Shown one piece after another: positions 27,119 to 35,342 of a stretch of 64,000 bases of DNA (position 1 is the first letter of the stretch; the number at the start of each line of letters is the position of its first letter). Location of the stretch: assembly GCA_964586835.1 (NCBI GenBank), contig CAZPIC010000009.1, forward strand, positions 1-64,000, given 5' to 3'. The notes beneath the pieces were generated by a model. It saw nothing but the letters and a program-made list of their open reading frames with translations, was not told the origin of the DNA and ran no database searches. A program made the position numbers and the translations under genes. Source of the DNA: CAZLYF01 sp964586835. GTDB lineage: Bacteria; Bacillota; Clostridia; Christensenellales; Aristaeellaceae.

Positions 27119-27931
27119 TCAGAAGACTGGGATCACGCCTCCGGCATAGGTTTCACTGTCCTCGATGAAGGCACGCACCTTGTCCGTGTGCAGCACGTTC
27201 CGGAGAGCCTCTACCCAGGGGCTGTCCTTGTCCTCAGGCCGGATCACGACGTAGTTGGTATACGTCACACCCGCCTCACCTTCTGCGGGCTCCAGAAACA
27301 GGGCGTCCTTAACAGGCTTGAGCCCCGCACCGATGGCGTAGTTGCCGTTGATGACCGCGTAGGCGGCGTCATCAAGGGTGGAGGGAACCAGCTCTGCATT
27401 GACCTCCAGAAGCTCGTAGTTGTGTGGATTGCCCACATCGAGCACGGTCAGGGAATCATACACCGTGGCACCCTCGGGCAGTGTGATCAGCCCTGCTGAC
27501 GCAAGCAGAAACAGCGCCCGGGTTTCGTTGCTGGGATCATTGGTGATGGTGATGGTGTCCCCGTCCTCTATCTCCTCCAGCGAGTTCCTGGTGCCTCCAT
27601 AGAGGCCAAAGGGCTCGTAATGCACCGGGATCTCCGCGAGAAGCTGCTCGGACGCAGGCACTGCCTCATTGTAGAGTTTCAGATATGGCAGGTGCTGGAA
27701 GTAGTTCGCGTCCAGATCGCCCGCTGCTGTGGCGGGGTTGGGAAGGGGATACTCCGTGAAAATCTGGATCACAAGGTCGTATCCGAGCGCGGCAAGGTCG
27801 TCCTTGATGAACTCCAGGACTTCTGCGTGAGGGGTCGCTGTCGCGCCAATGACAATGCTTTCACCCCCCAGGGCAGATGCGGCACTCAGGGTCAGGAACG
27901 TTGCGACGAGCAGGGCAAGGGTCTTCTTCAT
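27119..27931 (-). CDS. metQ: Methionine ABC transporter substrate-binding protein (NlpA/MetQ family)
   Basis: 270 residues. The NlpA-type binding fold is clear from IVIGATATPHAEVLEF, DLDANYFQHLPYL, NDPSNETRALFLL and TYTNYVVIRPEDKDSPWV. It binds methionine outside the membrane and delivers it to MetNI. The N-terminus is a cleavable signal peptide (about residues 1-20) ending ASALGG, with no cysteine anywhere in the protein, so it is not a classical lipoprotein. ATG 27931 has AAGGAGA 6 nt upstream. It is third in the metN-metI-metQ operon, 26 nt after metI. Confidence 0.9.
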   Translation of the reverse strand: MKKTLALLVATFLTLSAASALGGESIVIGATATPHAEVLEFIKDDLAALGYDLVIQIFTEYPLPNPATAAGDLDANYFQHLPYLKLYNEAVPASEQLLAEIPVHYEPFGLYGGTRNSLEEIEDGDTITITNDPSNETRALFLLASAGLITLPEGATVYDSLTVLDVGNPHNYELLEVNAELVPSTLDDAAYAVINGNYAIGAGLKPVKDALFLEPAEGEAGVTYTNYVVIRPEDKDSPWVEALRNVLHTDKVRAFIEDSETYAGGVIPVF

Positions 27932-27957
27932 GGGAATTCTCCTTTCAGACTGACGCA

Positions 27958-28617
27958 TTATTTTCTATGGTCAATGCTCCTTGTAATACGACTTCCCGCG
28001 ACGGTCAGCAGTTGAACCAAGGCGACGAGTGCAAGTCCAGAAGCGTACATGATGTCAAAATTGCGCTGATTGAGGCCCTTGGTAATGGAGAGGGCGCCCA
28101 GCCCACCACCGCCCGCGGCGCTTGCCATGGCAGTATACCCCAGGATGGTCACCGTACAGATCGCCGCTCCGTTGACCAGGGAAGGCTTCGCCTCTGGAAG
28201 CATCACCTTGAAAATGAGCTGTCCGACGGTCGAACCCATGGACTGAGCAGCCTCAATCACGCCGGCATCCACCTCGCTGAGAGAGCTTTCTACCATTCTG
28301 GCTACATAGGGAAAGGCGCTCACAATCAGGGGAAAGATCACCGATCGGGTCCCGATCGCCTTGCCCATCACCAGCCGTGTCACCGGAAACAGCATCGCCA
28401 ACAGGATGATGAACGGGATCGACCGCAGGAAGTTCACCGCTGTCCCCAGGACCGTGTTGAGCGTCGGGCTTGGCAGGATATTGTTTCGTCGGGTCACCAC
28501 CAGCAGGATGCCCAAGGGCATACCGACGAGGTAGGAAATGATCGTAGAAGGAACCGTCATATACAGCGTGTCCACCAACCCTGTAAGAAGCAGTTGCCCG
28601 ATCTGTCCCGCGCTCAT
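27958..28617 (-). CDS. metI: Methionine ABC transporter permease
   Basis: 219 residues, the normal MetI size, with five predicted membrane helices. The coupling-helix EAA motif reads EAAQSMGSTVGQLIFKVMLPEAKPS. The N-terminus LLLTGLVDTLYMTVPSTIISYLVGMPLGILL is typical of MetI. Its ATG overlaps the metN stop (ATGA), so translation is coupled, and metQ follows. It forms the membrane channel of the importer as a homodimer. Confidence 0.93.
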   Translation of the reverse strand: MSAGQIGQLLLTGLVDTLYMTVPSTIISYLVGMPLGILLVVTRRNNILPSPTLNTVLGTAVNFLRSIPFIILLAMLFPVTRLVMGKAIGTRSVIFPLIVSAFPYVARMVESSLSEVDAGVIEAAQSMGSTVGQLIFKVMLPEAKPSLVNGAAICTVTILGYTAMASAAGGGGLGALSITKGLNQRNFDIMYASGLALVALVQLLTVAGSRITRSIDHRK

Positions 28618-29639
28618 TGGTTATTCACCTCCTTGACCGTCAATCCTCTTTTTTCCAGATATCCGGTGATCGTTTTCCTGTGGGTCTCGTCTGCAGGCGC
28701 CTCAATAAGCATCTGACCGTAGATCTTGCCACCGATGTGTTTCATGTTGGCTGACAGGATGTTGATCAGGATCCCCTGGTCTTTCACCAGAGAGGCGATC
28801 ACCGGCTTCTCCGCCGCTGCACCGTCAAACACGATTCTCAGTGCCGGTCCCTGGGGCTCCGCATCGGATTCTTCCGGTAGGATGTCAAAAAGCCTCCGCC
28901 CCGCACGTGATCGCGTGTGGATGAAAACCTGGTCGACTGTCCCTTCTTCCGCAACCCTTCCCTGATCAAGGATGGCCACCCTGTTGCAGATCTGACGGAT
29001 CACGGACATCTCGTGAGTGATGAGGATCACGGTAATTCCCAGCCTTTCGTTGATGTCCTTTAATAGCGACAGGATGGCCTGGGTGTTCATCGGGTCCAGC
29101 GCGCTGGTAGCTTCATCGCACAGCAGCACTTCAGGATCACTGGCCAGAGCGCGCGCGATCGCCACCCGCTGCCGTTGGCCGCCGGAGAGCTGGGCAGGAT
29201 AAGCGTTTATCTTATCACTGAGGCCCACAATGTGAAGAAGCTCTCTGACCCGCTCATTGGCATCTCCCCTGCGGACCCCACTGATTTCAAGAGGATATCT
29301 CACGTTGTTGCCCACAGTTCTTTGCATCAGGAGATTAAACTGTTGAAAGATCATGCCTATCTTTCTGCGCAGGGTAATCAATTCCTTCCCGCTCATCCGA
29401 AGGATGTCCCTGCCCCTGTAGAAGATCTGTCCGCTGTTGGGGCTGTCCAGGCGGTTGATGCATCGGATGAGCGTTGACTTTCCCGCACCGCTCATCCCGA
29501 TGACGCCATAGATGTCTCCCTTGTCAATCTTCAAATCGATGCCGGCCAGGGCGGTAACCTCACCGTCCGGCGTTTCAAAGACCTTTGACAGATCCCTGAT
29601 TTCTATCAGGGGCTCGCCTGCGTTCGTCACCGTGGTCAA
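28614..29639 (-). CDS. metN: Methionine ABC transporter ATP-binding protein with NIL domain
   Basis: 341 residues. Walker A GMSGAGKSTL, signature LSGGQRQRVAIARAL, Walker B VLLCDEATSALDP and the H-loop THEMSVI are all present. The C-terminal about 90 residues (ALRIVFDGAAAEKPVIASLV...) are the NIL domain, which binds methionine and causes trans-inhibition in characterised MetN. Start choice is uncertain: TTG 29639 sits just after AAGAGG, and GTG 29630 is the alternative. It lies directly downstream of a Met-rich leader ORF and an intrinsic terminator, so synthesis is probably controlled by attenuation. Confidence 0.93.
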   Translation of the reverse strand: MTTVTNAGEPLIEIRDLSKVFETPDGEVTALAGIDLKIDKGDIYGVIGMSGAGKSTLIRCINRLDSPNSGQIFYRGRDILRMSGKELITLRRKIGMIFQQFNLLMQRTVGNNVRYPLEISGVRRGDANERVRELLHIVGLSDKINAYPAQLSGGQRQRVAIARALASDPEVLLCDEATSALDPMNTQAILSLLKDINERLGITVILITHEMSVIRQICNRVAILDQGRVAEEGTVDQVFIHTRSRAGRRLFDILPEESDAEPQGPALRIVFDGAAAEKPVIASLVKDQGILINILSANMKHIGGKIYGQMLIEAPADETHRKTITGYLEKRGLTVKEVNNQ

Positions 29640-29652
29640 TCCTCTTCTCTGC

Positions 29653-29689
29653 CATAATAAAAACCCGCTCCGCGCTGTGCGGAGCGGGT
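29653..29689 (-). terminator. Intrinsic terminator (attenuator) upstream of metN
   Basis: On the minus strand ACCCGCTCCGC (29689-29679 side) pairs with GCGGAGCGGGT (to 29663), a perfect 11-bp stem with a 5-nt loop, followed by TTTTTATTATG. It lies 18 nt after the leader-peptide stop codon and about 15 nt before the metN start, so transcripts must read through it to express metNIQ. Confidence 0.88.
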
Positions 29690-29707
29690 GCTGATCCCTT
29701 CAGGCTA

Positions 29708-29788
29708 TCAGACGGCGCAACACAACAGACGCGAGTCGGAGGTCCGACGCATCATCATGAGCATTCGCATCATAGCACTGTACTGCAT
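29708..29788 (-). CDS. Methionine-rich leader peptide of the metNIQ operon
   Basis: A 26-codon ORF below the length of ordinary gene calls. It has a strong Shine-Dalgarno, AAGGAGG, exactly 6 nt before the ATG. Seven of the first 13 codons are ATG (positions 1, 6, 7, 9, 11, 12, 13), and residues 23-24 are both Cys. It is preceded by a consensus promoter and followed 18 nt later by the terminator in front of metN. The layout matches ribosome-mediated attenuation as in trp and his leaders: scarce charged tRNA-Met would stall the ribosome in the Met run and change folding of the downstream RNA. No T-box, SAM-box or other methionine riboswitch motif was seen. The regulatory role is inferred. Confidence 0.75.
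   Translation of the reverse strand: MQYSAMMRMLMMMRRTSDSRLLCCAV
29735..29748 (-). promoter_or_regulatory. Hairpin inside the metNIQ leader, directly after the Met run
   Basis: GTCGG, loop ACCT, CCGAC forms a perfect 5-bp stem starting one base into the codon after the last Met codon. Its ACCTCC is complementary to the GGAGGT of the leader Shine-Dalgarno, and the CCGACTCGCG at 29739-29730 can pair, with bulges, with the descending terminator arm. A stalled ribosome would cover or expose exactly this segment. Confidence 0.5.
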
Positions 29789-29821
29789 GGGGAACCTCCT
29801 TCCGCACCTTGTTTGCAGCCG

Positions 29822-29850
29822 ATCGTAAACCATAGCCCCCTCTTTGTCAA
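29822..29850 (-). promoter_or_regulatory. Promoter of the metNIQ leader transcript
   Basis: On the minus strand a perfect TTGACA (29850-29845), a 17-nt spacer and TACGAT (29827-29822). Transcription would start near 29815, giving a short 5' end before the leader Shine-Dalgarno at 29801-29795. Confidence 0.8.
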
Positions 29851-29947
29851 GGCCTGCGGCAAAAAACTTTCGCGGCTGCTATCGGGGGTCCTGATAAGGC
29901 CTCCTGCAACGCCCAATGGCTCAGAACTTCTTGCTGCGGTTACCGCG

Positions 29948-31876
29948 CTACGGGCACGTCTCGCTCTCCAGACAATCTGTCTCCGCCGCCTCCCAGGCCT
30001 GGTATTCCTCCTCAAGACGCCCAAGCAGCGCGTGGCGGGCGCGTGCCACCTCTGCGGCCTTTTCCGGATCAGCATATACACCAGGGTCCGCAAGGCGGGC
30101 TTCCAGCACAGAAAGGGCGGTTTCTGTAGCCTGCACAGCCTCTTCGGCTGCCCTGAGTGTTTCCTTGAGCCGCCATCGCTTTTCATCAGCAGCTCTTGCG
30201 TGTTTTCTTTCCCTGTTTTGAGCCGTCCTGGTTTTGATGACGACCTCAGGGGTCGTTTGGCCAGATTCCCCCTGGGTCACGCGTACATAACTCTCGTAGT
30301 CTCCGTCATGGACTTGGAGACCTTCAGCCGTCAAGATCAGTATCCTGGTCGCAAAGCGCTTGATAAAGTATCGGTCATGGGAGACCGCAAGGACCGTCCC
30401 GTCAAAATCAGCGAGTGCCTGTTCAAGCACCTCCCGGCTGTCTGCGTCCAGGTGGTTGGTGGGTTCGTCCAACAGCAGAAAATTTCGATGCGCAAGCATC
30501 AATTTCGCAAACGCGAGCCTGGCCCGTTCTCCCCCTGAAAGGGCGCCGACACGCGTGAAAACATCCTCCCCGGTAAACAGAAAATTGCTCAGGGCCCCCC
30601 TCACGTCGCCTTGGCCGAGAGAAGGATAGTCTCCCCATGCCTCATCAAGCAGTGTTTTCTTGTCATCCAACTGTATCAGCTTCTGGTCAAAGTATCCGAT
30701 ATCCACGCCCGCGCCATAGCGAATCTCCCCTCCATCTGACGGTTCCTGTCCGGAAAGGCATCTGAGAAGGGTGGTCTTTCCGATGCCGTTCGCTCCGATC
30801 AAAGCTGCACGGTCACCGGATTTTAGCTCGAGGTTCAAATCCTGAAACACGGTTCTGCCATCATATTTCTTGCTCAACGCGTAGACCTGCAGGGCATCAT
30901 ACCCCATCCTCCGGCCTGCACTGAAGCTGAACCTCGCCCGTCTGGTTTCTTCCGGCTTGTCAAGAAGCGACATCTTCTCAAGGACCTTCTCCCGGCTTTC
31001 TGCGGCGCGTATGGATTTTTCACGGTTGAAGCTCCGAAGGCGCTCAATGATAGCCTGTTGCCTCGAGATTTCTTTTTGCTGCAGCCTGTAGGCACGCACC
31101 CGGCTGTCAAAGCGCTCAGCCCTCTGTTGCAGATACTGGCTGTAGTTTCCATGATACTGTTCGGATACGCCAAAGAGAATCTCGGTCACCCCTGTGCAGA
31201 CCCGGTCCAGAAAATACCTGTCATGCGAAACGACGATGATGGAGCCGCGAAAGGCATTCAGATAGTCCTCCAGCCACACCAGCGCGTCCAGATCAAGGTG
31301 GTTGGTCGGCTCGTCCAGAAGCATCAGGTCCGGACTTCTCATCAGCAGCGCCGCCAGGCTGAGGCGTGTCAATTCGCCTCCGCTCAGCTTTGCGACAGGC
31401 TGTTCCTGCCGCTGGGGCGAAAAGCCCAAGCCCGAAAGCACCCCCTGAATTCTGGAAGGGACCGCATAGCCTTCCTCTGCTTCATAGCGCCTGCTCAGCC
31501 TTTCATATTCCTCCGCGAGCTCCGTGAAGCGCTGTGCCGACAGCGGCTCGGCCATCTCATGCTCCAAGTGGCGCATGCGTTTTTCTATGGCGTGAAGGTG
31601 CAAAAAGACATCCTGCATCGTCTCCAGCGCCGTCTTCTCAGGCGAACTCCTGACAAGCTGGGCAAGATATCCCGTGCGCGTTCCCTTCAGAAGGGTCAGC
31701 TGGCCGCTGTCCGCTGAAAGCTCTCCGGCTAAAATACGCAGCAATGTCGTTTTTCCACAGCCATTGACCCCTACCAGGCCCATTCTCGCCTTGTTTGTCA
31801 GAGTGATGCTGATGTCGCGCAGCACCTCATGAGCACCGAAGGACTTGGACAGATTCCTTGCAGTCAGAATGGTCAC
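29948..31876 (-). CDS. ABC-F family ATPase
   Basis: 642 residues with two ABC domains in one chain and no membrane segment, typical of ABC-F translation factors. First domain: GVNGCGKTTLL, LSGGELTRLSLA, LLDEPTNHLD. Second: GANGIGKTTLL, LSGGERARLAFA, LLDEPTNHLD. The interdomain linker (about residues 245-315) is charged and helical, and a C-terminal coiled-coil (about 545-625) resembles the Uup/YdiF type. Members act in the ribosomal E site; some give antibiotic resistance, but nothing here points to resistance. GTG 31876 has GGAGGAAGG 6 nt upstream. It is separated from secG by a terminator, so it may have its own promoter. Confidence 0.9.
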   Translation of the reverse strand: MTILTARNLSKSFGAHEVLRDISITLTNKARMGLVGVNGCGKTTLLRILAGELSADSGQLTLLKGTRTGYLAQLVRSSPEKTALETMQDVFLHLHAIEKRMRHLEHEMAEPLSAQRFTELAEEYERLSRRYEAEEGYAVPSRIQGVLSGLGFSPQRQEQPVAKLSGGELTRLSLAALLMRSPDLMLLDEPTNHLDLDALVWLEDYLNAFRGSIIVVSHDRYFLDRVCTGVTEILFGVSEQYHGNYSQYLQQRAERFDSRVRAYRLQQKEISRQQAIIERLRSFNREKSIRAAESREKVLEKMSLLDKPEETRRARFSFSAGRRMGYDALQVYALSKKYDGRTVFQDLNLELKSGDRAALIGANGIGKTTLLRCLSGQEPSDGGEIRYGAGVDIGYFDQKLIQLDDKKTLLDEAWGDYPSLGQGDVRGALSNFLFTGEDVFTRVGALSGGERARLAFAKLMLAHRNFLLLDEPTNHLDADSREVLEQALADFDGTVLAVSHDRYFIKRFATRILILTAEGLQVHDGDYESYVRVTQGESGQTTPEVVIKTRTAQNRERKHARAADEKRWRLKETLRAAEEAVQATETALSVLEARLADPGVYADPEKAAEVARARHALLGRLEEEYQAWEAAETDCLESETCP

Positions 31877-31901
31877 AGGCAGCCTTCCTCCAACAGGGCA
31901 T

Positions 31902-31934
31902 ACAAAAGAAAAGCCGGCGCGGCGCGGCGGCTTT
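31902..31934 (-). terminator. Terminator downstream of secG
   Basis: On the minus strand AAAGCCG (31934-31928) pairs with CGGCTTT (31916-31910) around a G/C-rich loop, followed by TTTTCTTTTG. It lies 23 nt past the secG stop and precedes the ABC-F gene. Confidence 0.65.
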
Positions 31935-31956
31935 CACGGACAGATCGCGTGAGCTG

Positions 31957-32199
31957 TCAGGCGATAAATATCATCAGAAGGGCGATGGTAATAAAGGCCA
32001 CCGCAGAAACCTTGGTCAGCAGCGCCAGCCTTCCTTGCAGCGTCTTTGCCTTGTTCTTGCCGAAAAAACTCTCACCACTGCCTCCGCCACCCAGCGCCGA
32101 CAGAGCGTCTGCATCGCCCTTTTGCAGCAGGACCGAGACAATCATGACAACCGACGCGGCCATCAGCAGGATCGTCATCACCAGTTTGCCAACCGACAT
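31957..32199 (-). CDS. secG: Preprotein translocase subunit SecG
   Basis: 80 residues with two membrane helices (about residues 5-24 and 57-77) separated by the conserved SVLLQKGDADALSALGGGGSGESFFG loop region. SecG associates with SecYE and aids protein export. ATG 32199 has GGGGG about 7 nt upstream; ATG 32205 is possible. It lies at the end of the lon-engB side of the cluster and is followed by a terminator. Confidence 0.9.
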   Translation of the reverse strand: MSVGKLVMTILLMAASVVMIVSVLLQKGDADALSALGGGGSGESFFGKNKAKTLQGRLALLTKVSAVAFITIALLMIFIA

Positions 32200-32293
32200 T
32201 CCCATACCCCCTTCATCTACGCAGAGCACATCTTAGCACAGGCACATCGCTTTCGCAAGCATTTGCAGGTGATCCGCGCACGAGCCCCCCCGC

Positions 32294-32905
32294 CTAATCC
32301 GACTCCGCCACGCGGGTCTTTACGGGCGGAAGAAATCCCTCGATCGCCCGGGCCACAGCGTCTCTTCCTTCTCCCGTTACAGAAGAATACGCGATCAGCT
32401 CCCAAGGCTGGACGGCCAGCGCACGGCCGATGCGCTGAAGGTTCCGCGACCGCTGCGCCCGGGAAATTTTATCGGCCTTCATAGCTACCGTGACGAACGG
32501 AAATGCTGCGGTTCGCAAAAACGCGTTCATGTCGCGGTCATCCGCGGAAGGTTCGTGGCGGATATCCACCAGGTGCAACGCTGCCGCCAGCGTTGATGCT
32601 TCCCGGAAATATCCGTCGATCATCCTGGCCCAACGCTCTTTCTCCCCCTTGCTCACCCGCGCGTAGCCATAACCAGGCAAGTCTACCAGATGAAAGCGTC
32701 CTTCGACAAGGTAGATATTGATCAGCGCGGTCTTTCCTGGCGTCGTGCTTGTGCGGGCAAGGCGCTTTTCACCGCACAGGGAATTGATCAAGCTGCTTTT
32801 TCCCACATTGCTTCTGCCCGACAGGACGATCTGTGGCAGCCCGCAGCCCTGAAAGTTACCATAAGTGGCAAGGCTCGTAATGAATCTAAGCTTTTTTAGT
32901 GCCAT
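32294..32905 (-). CDS. engB: Ribosome biogenesis GTPase EngB (YsxC)
   Basis: 203 residues. GTPase motifs: G1 GRSNVGKSSLIN, G3 LVDLPGYGYARVS, G4 reading MKADKIS in place of the usual TKxD, and the G5-region IAYSSVTGEG. EngB acts in late assembly of the 50S subunit. It starts 3 nt after the lon stop region with GAGGAA upstream, matching the conserved lon-engB neighbourhood. Confidence 0.95.
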   Translation of the reverse strand: MALKKLRFITSLATYGNFQGCGLPQIVLSGRSNVGKSSLINSLCGEKRLARTSTTPGKTALINIYLVEGRFHLVDLPGYGYARVSKGEKERWARMIDGYFREASTLAAALHLVDIRHEPSADDRDMNAFLRTAAFPFVTVAMKADKISRAQRSRNLQRIGRALAVQPWELIAYSSVTGEGRDAVARAIEGFLPPVKTRVAESD

Positions 32906-32908
32906 GGC

Positions 32909-35251
32909 TCAGTGTTCCTCAGGCAACGCGATCCTGAGTACATCGCTGATGGAGTCCACATACTCCACGCGAAACTTGCCAAGGATATGCTCCGGGATTT
33001 CTTCGACATCCTTTTTGTTTTCACGGGGCAGGATTACCAGTGAGATCCCCGCGCGGTAGGCGGCAAGCAGCTTTTCCTTCACCCCTCCGATCGGCAACAC
33101 CCTGCCTCCCAGAGTGATCTCCCCCGTCATGGCAAGTCCAGGCCTGACAGGCCGCTTGGTGAGCGCGGACACCAGAGCCGTCGCCATGGTGACACCGGCT
33201 GAAGGTCCATCCTTTGGGACCGCGCCTTCAGGAACGTGGATATGGATATCCATCTTCTGCGGGAAGTCATCATCCAGGCCAAACGCCTCGCCATGGGCAC
33301 GAACCCAGGACAGGGCAGCGTGGCCGCTTTCCTTCATAACGTCGCCCAGATGGCCCGTCAGGTTCAGTTTCCCGTTTCCAGGCATGACGACGCATTCTAC
33401 TGCCAGCATTTCACCGCCCACCTGCGTGTAGGCCATTCCGTTGACGATGCCAGGCAGCGGTTCCTCTGGAGGTTTGTCGCGGAGGTAGCGTTCTGCGCCC
33501 AGATATTTCCTGGCGATCGTCGGCGTAACGGATACTGTCTTCCTGTCCTGGTCAAGCATGTCCACGGCAGCTTTACGCACGATTTTTGCCAGCATTCTCG
33601 CAAGGGTCCGGACGCCCGCTTCGCGCGTGTATCCCTCTATGACAAACCTCAGCGCATCGGGCCTGATCTTCACGGCACCTCTGGGCAGCCCGTTTTCCCC
33701 AAGCTGTTTCTTTACCAGGTGAAGCCTCGCGATCTGCAGCTTCTCTTCCTCCGTATAGCTGGGCACCTCAATCAGTTCCATCCTGTCCCTGAGTGGGGGC
33801 GGAATATTTTCCTCGATATTGGCTGTTGTGACGAACATCACGCGGCTCAGATCAAACGGTACCTCCAGATAATGATCGCGAAAGCCGGCGTTTTGCTCAC
33901 TGTCGAGCACTTCAAGCATGGCACTGGCGGGATCGCCTCTGAAGTCATTTCCCATCTTGTCGATTTCATCAAACAGAAAAACGGGGTTCATCGTACCCGC
34001 GCGCTTGAGCCCCGCGACCACCCGCCCGGGAATGGCGCCGATATAGGTGCGCCGATGGCCAAATATTTCCGCCTCATCGCGCACTCCCCCCAGTGACATC
34101 TGCACAAACTCCCGGCCCATGGCCTGCGCAATCGCCCGGACAATGGAGGTCTTTCCTACACCGGGAGGCCCCACAAAACAGAGGATAGGGCCCTTCATGC
34201 TGGCGGACGCGTCCTCTTCAAGGCGTATTCCCAGCACAGCCAGGTATTCAATGATGCGCTCCTTGACCTGGCGCATCCCGTAATGGTTCCGGTCCAAAAC
34301 TCGTCTGGCGCGGTCCAGGGAAACGCGGTCCCGTGAATACTTGCCCCAGGGCAGCTCAAAGAGCCACTCCAGGTAGTTTTCGCTGACGGTGATCTCAGGG
34401 GTCCCTGGCGACATGCGGGCGAGCCGGTCGATTTCCTTCTGGGCCTTTTCTCTGGCTTCGTCGTTCATCGGTGTCTTTTTAAGCAGGCTGCGGAACTCGT
34501 CAAGGTCATCCTCTTCGTCCTCACCAAGTTCTTCCTGGATCGCCTTCATCTGTTCCCGAAGATAATAATCCTTCTGGTTTTTGTCGATCTGGCTCTTGAT
34601 CCGCATCTGTACTGTTTTTTCCACACCGGCGAACTTGATCTCCCTTGCCAGGCATACGCACAGCACTTCCAGGCGTTCCATGGGGTTCGCCTTGCCCAAA
34701 ATCTCCTGACGGTCCTCTATGCGCGACAGCGTATTGGCTGCGATCACATCAGCCAGTTCGTCCGGGTTCTCAACCGCCTTTACCGACCGCAGCAGTTCGC
34801 CGGACACGCGTCCGCTCGCATCGGCAAAATGCTCGAAATACTTCTGCGTAATCCGAATGAGCGCTGAAAGCTCAGGTGAATCCATCTCGTCGGTGTACCG
34901 GGGGATGGGCTCCACCTCCGCCATCCATGCCGATTCATCCTCTATCATGCGCTTGATCAGCGCCCGGCTTTCCCCCTCTACCAGCACGCGAAGGTTGTTG
35001 CCTGGCAAATGCAGCACTTGGCTTAATTTGGCAATGGTTCCCGCGCGGTAGAGTTTGGACAGTCCAGGCTCCTCAGCATCAATGTCCCTCTGCGTAATGA
35101 CAAAGATCTTCTGCCCCTCCTGCATGGCACGTTCAATGGTCGCCACACTGCGGTCCCGGCCAACGTCGAAGTGGAGCACCGTGTGCGGAAAGACCACAAG
35201 GCCGCGAAGGGGCAGCATGGGAAGCTGGATGTATTTTTCGTCCTTGGACAT
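32909..35251 (-). CDS. lon: ATP-dependent protease Lon
   Basis: 780 residues, complete. An N-terminal substrate-binding domain (about 1-210) and a coiled middle precede the AAA+ module with Walker A GPPGVGKTS, Walker B VFLFDEIDKM, and the proteolytic domain. The catalytic dyad is Ser in KDGPSAGVTMA and Lys in GGVKEKLLAAYRAG. It degrades damaged and regulatory proteins in the cytosol. It follows clpX by 91 nt and precedes engB. No CIRCE or CtsR operator was seen in the spacer. Confidence 0.97.
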   Translation of the reverse strand: MSKDEKYIQLPMLPLRGLVVFPHTVLHFDVGRDRSVATIERAMQEGQKIFVITQRDIDAEEPGLSKLYRAGTIAKLSQVLHLPGNNLRVLVEGESRALIKRMIEDESAWMAEVEPIPRYTDEMDSPELSALIRITQKYFEHFADASGRVSGELLRSVKAVENPDELADVIAANTLSRIEDRQEILGKANPMERLEVLCVCLAREIKFAGVEKTVQMRIKSQIDKNQKDYYLREQMKAIQEELGEDEEDDLDEFRSLLKKTPMNDEAREKAQKEIDRLARMSPGTPEITVSENYLEWLFELPWGKYSRDRVSLDRARRVLDRNHYGMRQVKERIIEYLAVLGIRLEEDASASMKGPILCFVGPPGVGKTSIVRAIAQAMGREFVQMSLGGVRDEAEIFGHRRTYIGAIPGRVVAGLKRAGTMNPVFLFDEIDKMGNDFRGDPASAMLEVLDSEQNAGFRDHYLEVPFDLSRVMFVTTANIEENIPPPLRDRMELIEVPSYTEEEKLQIARLHLVKKQLGENGLPRGAVKIRPDALRFVIEGYTREAGVRTLARMLAKIVRKAAVDMLDQDRKTVSVTPTIARKYLGAERYLRDKPPEEPLPGIVNGMAYTQVGGEMLAVECVVMPGNGKLNLTGHLGDVMKESGHAALSWVRAHGEAFGLDDDFPQKMDIHIHVPEGAVPKDGPSAGVTMATALVSALTKRPVRPGLAMTGEITLGGRVLPIGGVKEKLLAAYRAGISLVILPRENKKDVEEIPEHILGKFRVEYVDSISDVLRIALPEEH

Positions 35252-35342
35252 GGTGTCCTCCTGTCAAAACACCCCTTCCTACCCGGAGGCGGAAGAGGTC
35301 TTGAAAAACGCGACGACCAAAGCAGCCCTCAGGTGGGCACGG

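Noticed and set aside
27877..28716. 279-residue plus-strand frame over metI and metQ
   Set aside because: It is antisense to metI and low in recognisable motifs; the minus-strand genes are certain.
29640..29850. SAM-I riboswitch or Met T-box before metN
   Set aside because: None of the conserved SAM-box or T-box core motifs is present; the Met-rich ORF and terminator explain the leader better.
35252..35342. CIRCE or CtsR operator before lon
   Set aside because: Neither consensus was found between clpX and lon or before tig.
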